From the NCBI GenBank assembly GCA_011959105.1, contig BLLU01000033.1:1-64000 (forward strand): a stretch of 64,000 nt of DNA. The letters run 5' to 3'. This DNA comes from Lachnospiraceae bacterium (GTDB taxonomy: Bacteria > Bacillota > Clostridia > Lachnospirales > Lachnospiraceae). This document shows, piece by piece, positions 16,705-26,845 of this stretch. How positions within the stretch are numbered: the first letter of the stretch is position 1; every line of letters starts with the position of its first letter. Made by a program: the position numbers and the translations under genes. A model generated the notes under the pieces. That model was not told the origin of the DNA and did no database searches. It was given only the letters and a program-made list of their open reading frames with translations.

Positions 16705-18072
16705 ATGAAAAGAAACATGAAAAAAGTATGGGGGTTATTATTGACGGCATCTATGTGCGTGGGCCTGGCGGGCTGCGGAAATGACAGCCAGCAGGTATCC
16801 CAAAGCGGCCAGAGCAGTCAGGACAGGGAGAACACACAGAGCTCCGGCGGCCAGGAGTCCCAGAGCGGCGAAAGCGGTCAGCAGGGCTTCCTGGACCATG
16901 TGGAGGGGCTGCCGGAGACATTGGACAATCCGGATATCAGCATTGTCTATTGGTATAACCGGGATCAGTATGCCTACGACACATCCAAAAATGAGAATGT
17001 GTATGACCCTATTCTGGAGGCGATTCCCTATTTCGAGGAAAAATACGGGGGCAAGGTAAATGTGATTTATGCCGCCTGGGGGGATATGCTGGCCACGGTG
17101 ACGGCCCAGCAGCATTCCGGCGATGCGCCGGATCTGTTTGAGGTATATGACGAGACCATGTACAGTGTGATTTTATCCGGCGTGGTCACACCCCTGGATG
17201 CGTTTACAACGGACGCGGATTATAGTTATTACGATGTGGACAAGGAGTTGTTCTCCTGGAAGGATTCCGTATACGCCATTCCTCTGAAGCCCTATACCCG
17301 CTACATTATGTTCAACAAGGATCTGTTTGATCTGGAGGGGATGAAATCTCCGGACCAACTGTTCCTGGAGGGCAACTGGAACTGGTCCACATTCCGGGAT
17401 GCCTGCAGACAGCTGACAAAGACCACGGACGGAGAGACTTCCCAGATGGGTTACGGTTCCCATGAGGAATCTATATTATGGTTTATGTGGGCGAACGGCG
17501 GCAGCCTTTTAAATGTGGACACGGCCTCGGGCACGGTGAGTTCCAATCTGGGCTCCGCACCCGTTCAGAATACGCTGAATTACCTGATCGAGATTCGGGA
17601 CAGCCTTTTGTGGAACCGGGAAGACAATATGTGGGGCTGGTTTGATAATGGATTGATGGGGATGATCTGCGGCAAGGAATATCCGGTGGATCTGCCTTTT
17701 GACACGGGGATGGTTCCCTTCCCGGTGGGAGACGATTACTCCGGGAAAAACAAGGTGGTTTATCCCCAGGCTATGGCAGTGCCTTCCGGCGCCAAAAATC
17801 CCCAGGGCGCGGTGGCCTTTATGCGCATTGTGAACGAACTGCAGAAAGTGGTGGGAGATCAGAAAGAGGCAAATCGGATCGGTCAGGAGAACTATGACAT
17901 GATCTATGGAGAGGATGTAAAGACCGTTTATGCCTATGACAAGGGTCTGGACGATATTCAGAAAATAGTATCGGAGATCGTAAACTACATGAGTGAAGGC
18001 GTGCCCGCATCCACGATTAATTCCACCATGGACCCGGTGATTCAGGCCCAGATCGATCTGATGTATAAATAA
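16705..18072 (+). CDS. extracellular sugar-binding lipoprotein
   Basis: A 455-residue lipoprotein (lipobox LAGC, Cys 24) with a Ser/Gln/Gly-rich linker to about residue 65, then a family-1 solute-binding fold (ISIVYWYNRDQYAYD, VTAQQHSGDAPDLFEV, FSWKDSVYAIPLKPYTRYIMFNKDLFD). It should bind the sugar for the permeases at 14678 and 15615. Strong site GGAGGAGG upstream of the ATG. It ends 23 bp before the first intracellular glycosidase gene, linking import to breakdown. Confidence 0.92.
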   Translation: MKRNMKKVWGLLLTASMCVGLAGCGNDSQQVSQSGQSSQDRENTQSSGGQESQSGESGQQGFLDHVEGLPETLDNPDISIVYWYNRDQYAYDTSKNENVYDPILEAIPYFEEKYGGKVNVIYAAWGDMLATVTAQQHSGDAPDLFEVYDETMYSVILSGVVTPLDAFTTDADYSYYDVDKELFSWKDSVYAIPLKPYTRYIMFNKDLFDLEGMKSPDQLFLEGNWNWSTFRDACRQLTKTTDGETSQMGYGSHEESILWFMWANGGSLLNVDTASGTVSSNLGSAPVQNTLNYLIEIRDSLLWNREDNMWGWFDNGLMGMICGKEYPVDLPFDTGMVPFPVGDDYSGKNKVVYPQAMAVPSGAKNPQGAVAFMRIVNELQKVVGDQKEANRIGQENYDMIYGEDVKTVYAYDKGLDDIQKIVSEIVNYMSEGVPASTINSTMDPVIQAQIDLMYK

Positions 18073-18095
18073 AGTAAAGGACAGGGAGAGGAAGC

Positions 18096-20273
18096 ATGGA
18101 AAGAGGTATTTATTTTGACGGATGGTATCGTGACAATCACTGCTATCATCCCAGCCTGCCGTTTCGCAGCATGCGTATGGTGGAGGATCTGGAGAAATAT
18201 AAAGGCACTATCCTGGTATGGTCCGTGATGGGGGGAGGTTCCATTTCTCTCCCCTATCTGGAAAACGAGGCCTTTGGGGAGGTGGATCCCAGACTCCGCT
18301 TTTACGGATATATGAACGATGCGGAGTTCATTGCAGAGTGCAATAAGCGGGGCATCAAGACCATGGGAATTGTTTTTGAGGTCCAGGGCTGGGAATTTCC
18401 CGTTACGGTGTCGGAAGACGGAAGGAGCATGAAACAGTTTAATGTGATCCGGGAGGGGGAGGCCGCGGATACCTATGGATTGAACGAGTTTGCCTCGGGA
18501 AAATTTGACGGACTGTTCAGAACCAGCCTGAAGGACTATTATCCCCAGGGAATCTTCAACAGTGACGGAGAGAGAGTGACCGATCTGCAGGAAGAGGTTG
18601 CCGCCAGAACTTTCCGGGGAGAGCCGGTGCATGCCCAGTGGGTGGAGGTGGTGGGCCATTCCAAAACCTGTTACCAGACCTGCCGGAACAATCCGGTGTG
18701 GAGAGAGTATCTGAAAAAAATCATGGAACTGCAGATCGACGCCGGTGTGGCCGGCATCCAGCTGGACGAAGCGGAACTGCCCATTACTTCCATGGGGGCC
18801 GGGGGGTGCTTCTGTAAAGACTGCAGAAAACAGTTCAGGGCGTATCTGCAAAAAAGAAAGGCGGCGGGGAGCCTGTCTCCGGTCTACGAGCACATCGACC
18901 TGGAAAGTTTTGACTATCAAGAATATATTCTGGAAAAGGGATATGCCAGTCCGGAGGAATCCCCCATGTTCCGGGATTATTATGAGTTCCAGATGCGGGC
19001 GGTGAAAAAACATTTCACGGAATTGGCGGATCATGCCAGGGAATATGCCAGACGCACCCAGAACAAAGAGATTCTGGTGTCGGGTAATTTCTTTAACTGT
19101 ATGCCCGTATATTATCCCTTTGAAGACAAGGTGGATGTGATTATCACAGAGATGGAAAAGACGCTGTTTCGGCAGCCCCATTGGTACAGATATATCAGCG
19201 GATACTCCAATACAAAGCCGGTGATTGTGGCGGAGAACCCTTACGGCGGAATCGTGCCCCAGCTGTTGGAAATGCTGGAAGCAGGACAGGGGTATGATCT
19301 GTACAGGCTGTTTTTGCTGGAGGCTTCCGTGTACGGCTGCAACATGAGCGTGCCCTATGGAGGATGGATGGGCAATACCATTAAAAATGCCTTTTATCCA
19401 CCCGCATCCGTGACGGCCCAGGTACAGGGATTCCTGGCGGAACATGAGGAATATTACAGCAAGGACAGTTCCGCCATGATTATGGTGGCATATTCCTTCC
19501 CCAGCTATTACTGGAGAGAGGTCACCAAAAGCGGCGGCGCAAATGCCCTTGTGGAGGACGAGAGTATTCTGTTCTACAAATCCCTTGACATGGAGAGCGA
19601 GGGAGCATCCAGACTGCCCTTCTGGGAGGTAATTCATCTGATGAGCGACCGGCAGGTCATCTATGATGTGAGAATGTTTGGGGATGAGGATCTGCGTCCT
19701 GACCGGGTGGATGTGAGCCAATGGCAGCAGTATGAACTGATTGTTCTGCCGGAATGCGATTTCCTCACCGCCAACCAGAGGGAAGAGTTGGAGAAATACA
19801 TAGACCGCGGGGGCAGGCTGCTGATGTTTGGAAAAACGGCGGAAAACTGTCCGGGCTGGGCGCGGCAGATGGCGGAAAAGAAAAATGTCATCATATGTGA
19901 CAATCCGGCGTCCCGAGGGGAAGCCATGGAATTGTTTGGGCAGGTGTTTGAGGAATTAAATGACCGGATCGCTCAGGTGAAGGTAAGAGTGGAGGATGTG
20001 AGCCTTCAGAATTTTGTGGGAGTGCATTGCCACAGAAACCATGGGGTGAATACCATCCATCTGCTGAACTACCGTTACGACAGGAAAGAAGATCGGGTAC
20101 AGCCCATAGAGCATGTGCGCCTGGAAGCCAGGATCCCTTCAGAGGCAACCTCCGTCCGGTGTATGGATCTGGACGGAAAGGAAATCCCCTGTCAGGCCCG
20201 GGCGGCGCAGGGCAGGCTCACGGTAAAACTGGAAAAGCTGCCGCTGTATGCCGTTGTGGAAATCCGGTGCTGA
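18096..20273 (+). CDS. intracellular TIM-barrel glycoside hydrolase with beta-galactosidase-trimerisation-like domain
   Basis: A 725-residue cytoplasmic protein without signal peptide. The first 430 residues look like a TIM barrel; GIQLDEAELP (about 223) and VIITEMEKTL (about 348) are the likely acid residues on strand ends, and CFCKDCRKQFRAYL in between is typical of GH42-like and related predicted hydrolases. Residues about 470-640 resemble the class I glutaminase-like trimerisation domain of beta-galactosidases (YELIVLPECDFLTANQREEL, GGRLLMFGKTAE). It ends in a small beta domain. The sugar specificity is unknown. It follows directly on the second importer's binding protein in one operon. 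Confidence 0.75.
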   Translation: MERGIYFDGWYRDNHCYHPSLPFRSMRMVEDLEKYKGTILVWSVMGGGSISLPYLENEAFGEVDPRLRFYGYMNDAEFIAECNKRGIKTMGIVFEVQGWEFPVTVSEDGRSMKQFNVIREGEAADTYGLNEFASGKFDGLFRTSLKDYYPQGIFNSDGERVTDLQEEVAARTFRGEPVHAQWVEVVGHSKTCYQTCRNNPVWREYLKKIMELQIDAGVAGIQLDEAELPITSMGAGGCFCKDCRKQFRAYLQKRKAAGSLSPVYEHIDLESFDYQEYILEKGYASPEESPMFRDYYEFQMRAVKKHFTELADHAREYARRTQNKEILVSGNFFNCMPVYYPFEDKVDVIITEMEKTLFRQPHWYRYISGYSNTKPVIVAENPYGGIVPQLLEMLEAGQGYDLYRLFLLEASVYGCNMSVPYGGWMGNTIKNAFYPPASVTAQVQGFLAEHEEYYSKDSSAMIMVAYSFPSYYWREVTKSGGANALVEDESILFYKSLDMESEGASRLPFWEVIHLMSDRQVIYDVRMFGDEDLRPDRVDVSQWQQYELIVLPECDFLTANQREELEKYIDRGGRLLMFGKTAENCPGWARQMAEKKNVIICDNPASRGEAMELFGQVFEELNDRIAQVKVRVEDVSLQNFVGVHCHRNHGVNTIHLLNYRYDRKEDRVQPIEHVRLEARIPSEATSVRCMDLDGKEIPCQARAAQGRLTVKLEKLPLYAVVEIRC

Positions 20274-20319
20274 CAGATATGCTTTGGGAAAACACAAGGA
20301 AAGGAAGAATAGAAAGCCT

Positions 20320-23300
20320 ATGGAATATAATAAATTAGTGAGCGGGGAGCCGCTGGACCGGGATAAATTTCGAACCCCCAGCAAAGAATTCGGCATTATG
20401 CCCTTTTGGTTCTGGAACGGGGAAATGAAATATGAGGAAATCGAGTACCAGCTGAAAGAATATAAGGAAAAAGGATGCCCGGGACTGTATATCCATGCCC
20501 GCTTCGGCATCCGCGAAGAATTGGGATATATGGATGAAAACTGGCTGGACCGGGTGAAATTTACCATTGAGAAAGCCCAGGAGATGGGTCTGCAGATATG
20601 GGTCTATGACGAGTATAACTGGCCCAGCGGTACCTGCGGACAAACCATTATGAAGGATCATCCCGAACTGACCAATGTGTATCTGGAACTGGTGGAAGGG
20701 GATCTGCCGGGACAGTTTTTCACTTTTATGGAAGGAACGGACTCCCGCTATAATGATCTGGAGCAATCGGAGCCGGTCTACGCCTGCGCCATTAAGCTGG
20801 AGGACATGGAGAAGGGAAATTATGAGGTAGTGGATCTGATGCCCACCCTTTCTTTTGACAAGGTCATTACCTGGGAAGCACCCAAAGGGCCCTGGAAGCT
20901 GTTCTATTTCATTGAGCGGAAGAGTACCTGGTACGCGGATGTGCTGAATCCGGAGACCACAAAAAAGTTTCTGGAGTATACCCATGAACGCTATAAGGCC
21001 AGTCTGGGAGAGAGTTTTTCCAAGGATGTAAAAGGCTTTTTCACAGACGAGCCGGCCATGGACTATTTTGAGGTGGGCAGGGACAATTTTGTGATTCCCT
21101 GGACACGAAAGATGTTTAAGATTTTCCGGGAACACAATGGATATGACCTGAAAAAAAATCTGCCCAAGCTGTTCTTTGACTGCGGAGGCGATACGGAACA
21201 GGTCAGATACGATTTCTGGAGCACTTTGACGGACCAGTATGAAAAGTCCTATTTTAAACAGATTGCAGACTGGTGTGAGGACAATGATGTGATTTTCACA
21301 GGACATCTTCTTTATGAGGAATCGCTGAGGCTTCATGCCCGGGTAGATGGAAATCTGTTCAAACACCTCCGCAATTTTGACATGACGGGAGTGGATCATC
21401 TGTATCCCAGGATCGGCACCCGGGAGATGGAAAACGAGCATGTGGCACTGAAGATCGCCAGTTCCGCCGCCCATCAGAACGGCAGTGTGCGTCTGGTATC
21501 CGAGTCCATGGGAGGCTCCTACTGGGACTGCACCATGGAGCGCATGAAGTGGATCGCGGACTGGGAGTATGTGCTGGGCGTCAATCAGTTTATTCCCCAC
21601 GGCTTCCATTACACCATTGAAGGGGAGCGCAAGCGGGATTGGCCGCCTTCCATGTTCTGCCAGTTTACCTGGTGGGAACAGTACGGGCTGTTCAATGACT
21701 ATATGACGAGACTGGGCTATGCGCTGTCCGGGGGAGACCATGTGGCGAAGGTGGCAATCCTTTATCCCATGAATTCCATATGGGCCAATTATACGCCTCA
21801 GAAAAAAGATAAGATCGGAGACACCATCGAGAAAGAGTTCAACTATATGACGGACAGACTGCTCCGTCTGCATATAGATTATGACTATCTGGATGAGGAT
21901 GTACTCTGTGACCAGTGCCGGATTGAGGATGGAAAAATCTGTATCCAGGGAGAAAAATATGAGATGCTGATGCTTCCTCCCTGCACCCATATCAAAGCCA
22001 AAACACTTGCCAGGCTGGAAGAATTTGTCCGGGCGGGAGGCCGCCTGGGAGGAGAGGCTCTGCTCCCCTGCCGGGTGATCGAGGGAGAGGCTTCGGATCT
22101 ATGCCAAAGGATTCAGGCGCTGTTCGGTGTGGATCCCGAAAAACTCCGGGCCGATTTCCTCAAGAGCCGGGAAACAGGCCAGACCCTGACGGAAAGACAG
22201 GTGGGAGAGGGCAAAACGGTCTTTGTGTCGGGACAGGGCTACAAGGCCAACGACGGCTGCGGCGGACTGGAGATGCTGAATCGGACCATGCGCTGCTGCA
22301 TTACGCCGGAGATCGAGATTGACAGTGAAGAGGTATTCTATCTGCACCGGGTCAAGGACGGACAGGATCTGTTCTTCCTGATTAACCCTGTGGAGCAGGG
22401 CGCGGACATTACCGTGACCTGGGAAGGGGTACACACCCCGGAAATCTGGGATCTGGAGACGGGAGACATCCGGACGGCGGAAGTATACGGCATTCGGGAC
22501 GGAAAAACATATCTGTCCGTTCATATGGAGCCCTTTGGATCCAGGATGCTTTCTTTTGCCCGGGAGACCTTAAAAACCCATGTCAGCGCTTCGGACATCC
22601 ATGTGGAGCAGACGGAAGTTCTGGAGAGCGGACAGGTACGCGTGAGCGGGTGGGGACGGCTTACGGAGAATGGCAGTATCACCCTGGACAGAGACGGCCG
22701 GGAGCAGACCTATGAAGTGGAAGCCCGTGAGCCGCTTCCGGAAATCAGCCTGGGGAATACCTTTGACTTTGCCATGGACAAGCCCAACTCCCTGAACACA
22801 GACCGATGGAAAATGAAGTATGTGGAGGAGGGAGACGATGAGACCGCCATTACCCAGGGCAGAGCCGATTACGAAAACTGGCTGGATATGCGGATGGGCG
22901 CCTGGGAAATGCAGCTTCCCGTGGAACGGGATGAGGAGGTCTATCCTGTGGACCTGTGGTATGTGACCTCTGTGGAAGCGGATTTTGTGCCGGAGGATTT
23001 GAAGCTGATGATCGACGGCTTTAAGGGGGCCGGATATGTACTGTATGTAAACGGCAGACAGGTGACGGAGACGCCGGAGAGATCCTATCTGGACGCAGAG
23101 ATTCTCACGGTTCCCATGAAGCATTATTTTACCCCGGGAACCAACTGGATCACGGTAAAACTCACCGTTACCGGAAAGAGCGACGGCATGATCGACCTGC
23201 TGAAACTCATTGGCAGCTTTGGGGTGGAGCAGAGAGAAGGAACGGAAGTCATATCTGCCATGCCCGCCGTTATGGAAGCGGGAGATTGGACCGACAAAAA

Positions 23301-23628
23301 GCTGCCCTATTATTCGGGCACTGGTTTCTATACCTGCAGGGTGAATCTGACCCGGGAGCAGACCCGGCGCAGACTGATGCTGAAGGCCAAAATAGGCAGG
23401 GATGTGCTTGTGATCAGGGTCAACGGACAGGAAGTAAAAACCTGTCTGTGGAATCCATACACTGCGGATATCAGTGCGTATGTAAAGCCCGGTGAGAATG
23501 AGATCACGCTGGGAGTGGTAAACACATTGATGAATCTGCTGGAATCCACCCGGAATCCTTCGGGCCTGTTTGAGGCGGAAATCCTGCCCTATGACAGGTA
23601 TGAAATGGTTTTGACGGCTGAGAGGTGA
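20320..23628 (+). CDS. large intracellular glycoside hydrolase, GH106-like
   Basis: A 1102-residue protein without signal peptide. The N-terminus (FGIMPFWFWNGEMKYEEIE, GLYIHARFGIR, IWVYDEYNWPSGTCG) has the pattern of large hydrolases annotated as alpha-L-rhamnosidase GH106-like. A glutaminase-like domain follows near 490-600 (VAKVAILYPMNSIWANY, EEFVRAGGRLGG). The C-terminal 300 residues form jelly-roll sugar-binding parts (YVLYVNGRQVTE, DVLVIRVNGQEVKTC). Acid residues such as Glu in YDEYNWPSG and FFTDEPAMDYF are catalytic candidates. Family assignment is by pattern only. ATG at 20320 was chosen; no strong ribosome site is visible. The next gene starts 4 bp after the stop. Confidence 0.72.
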   Translation: MEYNKLVSGEPLDRDKFRTPSKEFGIMPFWFWNGEMKYEEIEYQLKEYKEKGCPGLYIHARFGIREELGYMDENWLDRVKFTIEKAQEMGLQIWVYDEYNWPSGTCGQTIMKDHPELTNVYLELVEGDLPGQFFTFMEGTDSRYNDLEQSEPVYACAIKLEDMEKGNYEVVDLMPTLSFDKVITWEAPKGPWKLFYFIERKSTWYADVLNPETTKKFLEYTHERYKASLGESFSKDVKGFFTDEPAMDYFEVGRDNFVIPWTRKMFKIFREHNGYDLKKNLPKLFFDCGGDTEQVRYDFWSTLTDQYEKSYFKQIADWCEDNDVIFTGHLLYEESLRLHARVDGNLFKHLRNFDMTGVDHLYPRIGTREMENEHVALKIASSAAHQNGSVRLVSESMGGSYWDCTMERMKWIADWEYVLGVNQFIPHGFHYTIEGERKRDWPPSMFCQFTWWEQYGLFNDYMTRLGYALSGGDHVAKVAILYPMNSIWANYTPQKKDKIGDTIEKEFNYMTDRLLRLHIDYDYLDEDVLCDQCRIEDGKICIQGEKYEMLMLPPCTHIKAKTLARLEEFVRAGGRLGGEALLPCRVIEGEASDLCQRIQALFGVDPEKLRADFLKSRETGQTLTERQVGEGKTVFVSGQGYKANDGCGGLEMLNRTMRCCITPEIEIDSEEVFYLHRVKDGQDLFFLINPVEQGADITVTWEGVHTPEIWDLETGDIRTAEVYGIRDGKTYLSVHMEPFGSRMLSFARETLKTHVSASDIHVEQTEVLESGQVRVSGWGRLTENGSITLDRDGREQTYEVEAREPLPEISLGNTFDFAMDKPNSLNTDRWKMKYVEEGDDETAITQGRADYENWLDMRMGAWEMQLPVERDEEVYPVDLWYVTSVEADFVPEDLKLMIDGFKGAGYVLYVNGRQVTETPERSYLDAEILTVPMKHYFTPGTNWITVKLTVTGKSDGMIDLLKLIGSFGVEQREGTEVISAMPAVMEAGDWTDKKLPYYSGTGFYTCRVNLTREQTRRRLMLKAKIGRDVLVIRVNGQEVKTCLWNPYTADISAYVKPGENEITLGVVNTLMNLLESTRNPSGLFEAEILPYDRYEMVLTAER

Positions 23629-23632
23629 ATAC

Positions 23633-24508
23633 ATGGAACAGAAAAAAAGCAAACTGTTGATTGACACGGATATTGGCGGGGATGTGGACGATGCGTTGGC
23701 TCTGGGGCTGGCTTTAAACAGCCCCGAGCTGGAGATCGTGGGTATCACCAATGTATATCTGGCCAATCAGTGGCGGGCCAATGTGACCAGAAATATGCTG
23801 CGGGTGTACGGCAGGGAGGATATCCCTGTCTGTACCGGGGCGGAGAAGCCGCTGATCGGCTGGTGGGATGAAAACAGAATTCCCAACAGTTCCAGGGATT
23901 TCGGGGAAATTGCCGGAAGTCCCTTACCCCCTGCCTGTGATTTTATCGTACAGATGGCTGAGCAGCATGAGGAACTGACCATAGGGGCCATCGGACCGCT
24001 GACCAATGTGGGGCTGGCGATTGCCAAGGCGCCTTATATTATTCCCAAGCTGCATATTGTGATGATGGGCGGCCAGATCAATCGGGCCCATCCGGAATGG
24101 AACATAGTCTGCGATCCGGAGGCGGCAAGGATCGTATTTGAAAGCGGCGCGGATATCCGTATGATAGGACTGGATGTGACGAACCAATGCCGCTTTACCC
24201 GAGAAGAGGTGGACTACATCAAGGGAATCGGAAATCCCCGCACGGACCTGCTGGGGGAAATGATGGAGATGTTTATCGCCAATTTCGGTTATCTGCCGAT
24301 TCTGCATGATCCGCTGGCCCTGTCTGCTCTGCTGTGGAAGGATCTGCTTACCTTTGCGGAGAAGAAAATTCTGATTGAAACAGGAGGACAGTATACCAGG
24401 GGCCTGACCATCGACTGTGACTGGGGAGAGGGCGCCAGTGTCCGCGCGGCAGTGTCCGTGAATGTGGAGGAATTCAAGAAGCGCCTGCTGGAAAGGCTGG
24501 TGCTGTGA
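23633..24508 (+). CDS. inosine-uridine-type nucleoside hydrolase family protein
   Basis: A 291-residue member of the IU-nucleoside hydrolase family, which cleaves the N-glycosidic bond of nucleosides using a calcium ion. The metal-binding Asp cluster is at the N-terminus (DTDIGGDVDDALAL, residues 11-24), with MMGG in the middle and the late HDPLALSALL. It lies within a glycosidase operon, with its stop overlapping the start of the GH4 gene (TGATG), which is an odd place for nucleoside salvage. A ribosyl or ribosyl-like glycoside as true substrate is an inference to test. Confidence 0.85.
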   Translation: MEQKKSKLLIDTDIGGDVDDALALGLALNSPELEIVGITNVYLANQWRANVTRNMLRVYGREDIPVCTGAEKPLIGWWDENRIPNSSRDFGEIAGSPLPPACDFIVQMAEQHEELTIGAIGPLTNVGLAIAKAPYIIPKLHIVMMGGQINRAHPEWNIVCDPEAARIVFESGADIRMIGLDVTNQCRFTREEVDYIKGIGNPRTDLLGEMMEMFIANFGYLPILHDPLALSALLWKDLLTFAEKKILIETGGQYTRGLTIDCDWGEGASVRAAVSVNVEEFKKRLLERLVL

Positions 24509-25923
24509 TGAAAAAGCTGGCACTGATAGGCGGCGGAAGCGTCAGAACCTATTATTTTATAGAATCCCTGCTGAAGTTTTATAAGAAAATGGAGATCGGG
24601 CAGGTAGCCGTCATGGATAATGACCCGGAAAAATTACGATACTTTGGGGGCATTGCCCGGTATCTGGCCCAAAGAGAGGAAAGCGGACTGGAGGTGAGGC
24701 TTACAACCGAGGCAGTGGAAGCGGTGCGGGACGCGGATTATGTGGTGACCACCATCCGGGTAGGGCAGGACGAGGCGCGTACCCAGGACGAGCGGATCGC
24801 ACTGGATATGGGGCTTATTGGCCAGGAAACCACAGGGGCGGGGGGATTTTCCTATGCGCTGCGCACCATTCCGGTCATGTGGGAATATATGAGGCTGGTG
24901 AAGGAATATGCCCGTCCCGGCGCGTTGGTCTTTAATTTTACCAATCCCTCCGGCCTGGTCACCCAGGCTCTCTATAACGCGGGTTATAATAATATAATCG
25001 GAATCTGCGACAACGCCACAGGCATCAAAATAGATATTGCCCGGGCGCTGCAGGTAAATGCCAGCGATCTGACGGTAAAGGTTTACGGTTTGAACCATCT
25101 CTCCTGGGCAGGCAGAGTGGAACTGGGGGGGCGGGATATACTTCCCACGCTCCTTGGCAATGAAAGTTTTCTGGAAAGTTTCCACTCTCTTCCGTACTTT
25201 GACCCTGATCTGGTGCGCCGTTTAGGAGAGATTCCCAACGGGTATCTGTACTATTTTTACCATAGGGACCGGGCGCTGAAAAATCTGCTGGCCGCGAAAG
25301 AATCCCGGGGGGAATTTATCTGCCGCAACAACCGGGAGATGATGGAGGCGCTGCGGGAACAGGATATGGAGACACAGCCGCAGCTTTGTCTTGACATCTA
25401 CCGTGGGTATATGCATCGGAGAGAGGGAAGCTATATGAATATTGAACTGGGCGGAAAGCCGGATTCCCGTCTGCCCCTGGATATAAAAAGCCTGGGGATC
25501 GGGCATCTGCCGGAAAACCGGACGGTGACGGAAATCTACGAGGGGTATGCGGGGGTGGTGTTCAACTATATCGACAGTATGAACTGCGACAAGGGAATGG
25601 ATCTGGCCGTAAGCGTTCCCAACCGGGAAGCCATTCCCGGTATGGAGACGGAGGACGTGGTGGAAGTGACCTGCAGAGTGGGACGGGGCGGCGCGGTTCC
25701 CATGAAATTTGAAGAAGCGGAAATCAAGAAGTCCAACCTGCTTCTGATGCAGACAGTGAAACGATATGAAAAGCTGACAGTGGAGGCCGTGGCCCGAAAG
25801 TCCCGGGACGCGGCGGTGGAAGCGCTGACCGTACACCCCCTTGTGCAGGATTATTCCCTGGCGGTAAAGCTGGTGGAAGCATATTGCGAACTGAACCGGC
25901 CCTGGATCGGAGAGTGGAAATGA
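24508..25923 (+). CDS. NAD-dependent glycosidase, GH4 family
   Basis: A 471-residue GH4 protein. These enzymes use NAD and a divalent metal in an oxidation-elimination mechanism on glycosides or 6-phosphoglycosides. The nucleotide-binding start is LALIGGGSVRT. The family motifs NFTNPSGLVTQ (about 147), the metal Cys in GICDNATG and the metal His in GLNHLSWAG are all present. ATG at 24508 gives a one-base overlap with the upstream stop. Whether the substrate is phosphorylated is not clear: no PTS gene is present, and a PfkB kinase overlaps its end (ATGA), so a non-phosphorylated glycoside such as a galactoside, glucoside or galacturonide is possible. Confidence 0.9.
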   Translation: MKKLALIGGGSVRTYYFIESLLKFYKKMEIGQVAVMDNDPEKLRYFGGIARYLAQREESGLEVRLTTEAVEAVRDADYVVTTIRVGQDEARTQDERIALDMGLIGQETTGAGGFSYALRTIPVMWEYMRLVKEYARPGALVFNFTNPSGLVTQALYNAGYNNIIGICDNATGIKIDIARALQVNASDLTVKVYGLNHLSWAGRVELGGRDILPTLLGNESFLESFHSLPYFDPDLVRRLGEIPNGYLYYFYHRDRALKNLLAAKESRGEFICRNNREMMEALREQDMETQPQLCLDIYRGYMHRREGSYMNIELGGKPDSRLPLDIKSLGIGHLPENRTVTEIYEGYAGVVFNYIDSMNCDKGMDLAVSVPNREAIPGMETEDVVEVTCRVGRGGAVPMKFEEAEIKKSNLLLMQTVKRYEKLTVEAVARKSRDAAVEALTVHPLVQDYSLAVKLVEAYCELNRPWIGEWK

Positions 25924-26819
25924 AAAAGCTGCTGTGTATTGCGGAGAGTTGCTGTGATATGATATTCGGCGGCCTGCCCCGGGTGCCGGAGCCCGGACGG
26001 GAAGTGTACTGCCGGGAGTTTGAGATCAAGGCCGGCGGCGGTGCAAACACCCCCATGATGCTGGGCCGGCTGGGGGCGCCGGTGCGCTTTTTGACCAGGC
26101 TGGGAAAAGATCTGCCGGGCAGACTCGTTTGGGAGGACCTGGAGGCCTGCGGCGTGGAAATAGCGGGAACGGGTATGACGGAAGGCGCAAGGACGGCGGT
26201 TTCCGCCGTATTAAGTACTTCCCTGGACCGCTGTTTTGCGTCTTATGCCGGTTCAGCCGGGGCATTTTTTACGCCAAAGCAGTTGGAGGAGGAAATCAGC
26301 CGGGCGGATATTGTGCATACCTACCTTGGCTATTGCCTGACATATCCCATTGCCCGGCTGTGCCGCAGATATGACAGGATTCTGAGTCTGGATGTATCCT
26401 GGTGCGACAGCCCGGCGGGGGAGGAAACATGGGAGATTCTGAACCAATGTGATTACCTGAAGCTGAACCGGGAGGAGGCGCTGGTGCTTACCGGTGCCCC
26501 GGACCCGGAGACTGCGGCGCGAAAGCTGGCGGAAAAAGTGCGCACCGGGACGGTGGTGACGCTGGGCGGCGAGGGAAGCCTTGGGCTGTGCCAGGGCCAA
26601 AGCTATCGGCAGAGGGCGATCGAAACGGGAAGATTTGCGGATGCCTGCGGCGCCGGGGACTGCTATGGAGCAGGATTTTTGTACGGAATCGCAACCGGCA
26701 GGAGCATGAAGGAATCCATGGGGCTGGGAGCGGCGGCGGCAGGACTTTGCGTGACCTGGTACGGCGGGATGGACAGGGGCCTGGATCTGACGCCTGCAAT
26801 GCTGGATTCTTTCCTCTGA
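25920..26819 (+). CDS. PfkB-family sugar kinase
   Basis: A 299-residue ribokinase/PfkB-fold kinase. The substrate-side GGGANTPMMLGRLG is near residue 40 and the catalytic signature DACGAGDCYGAGF near 240, with Asp as base and the anion hole in GAGD. It starts within the stop of the GH4 gene, so it probably phosphorylates the sugar that enzyme releases. The exact sugar (fructose, ribose, or an acidic sugar such as KDG) cannot be assigned. Last gene before a regulated intergenic region. Confidence 0.88.
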   Translation: MKKLLCIAESCCDMIFGGLPRVPEPGREVYCREFEIKAGGGANTPMMLGRLGAPVRFLTRLGKDLPGRLVWEDLEACGVEIAGTGMTEGARTAVSAVLSTSLDRCFASYAGSAGAFFTPKQLEEEISRADIVHTYLGYCLTYPIARLCRRYDRILSLDVSWCDSPAGEETWEILNQCDYLKLNREEALVLTGAPDPETAARKLAEKVRTGTVVTLGGEGSLGLCQGQSYRQRAIETGRFADACGAGDCYGAGFLYGIATGRSMKESMGLGAAAAGLCVTWYGGMDRGLDLTPAMLDSFL

Positions 26820-26845
26820 ATTCCTTTCTCTGATAGAGAAAAGAG

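Noticed and set aside
18042..21990. Two long minus-strand frames (559 and 551 codons)
   Set aside because: Both lie opposite glycosidase genes and have His/Gln/Ile-rich compositions typical of antisense reading.
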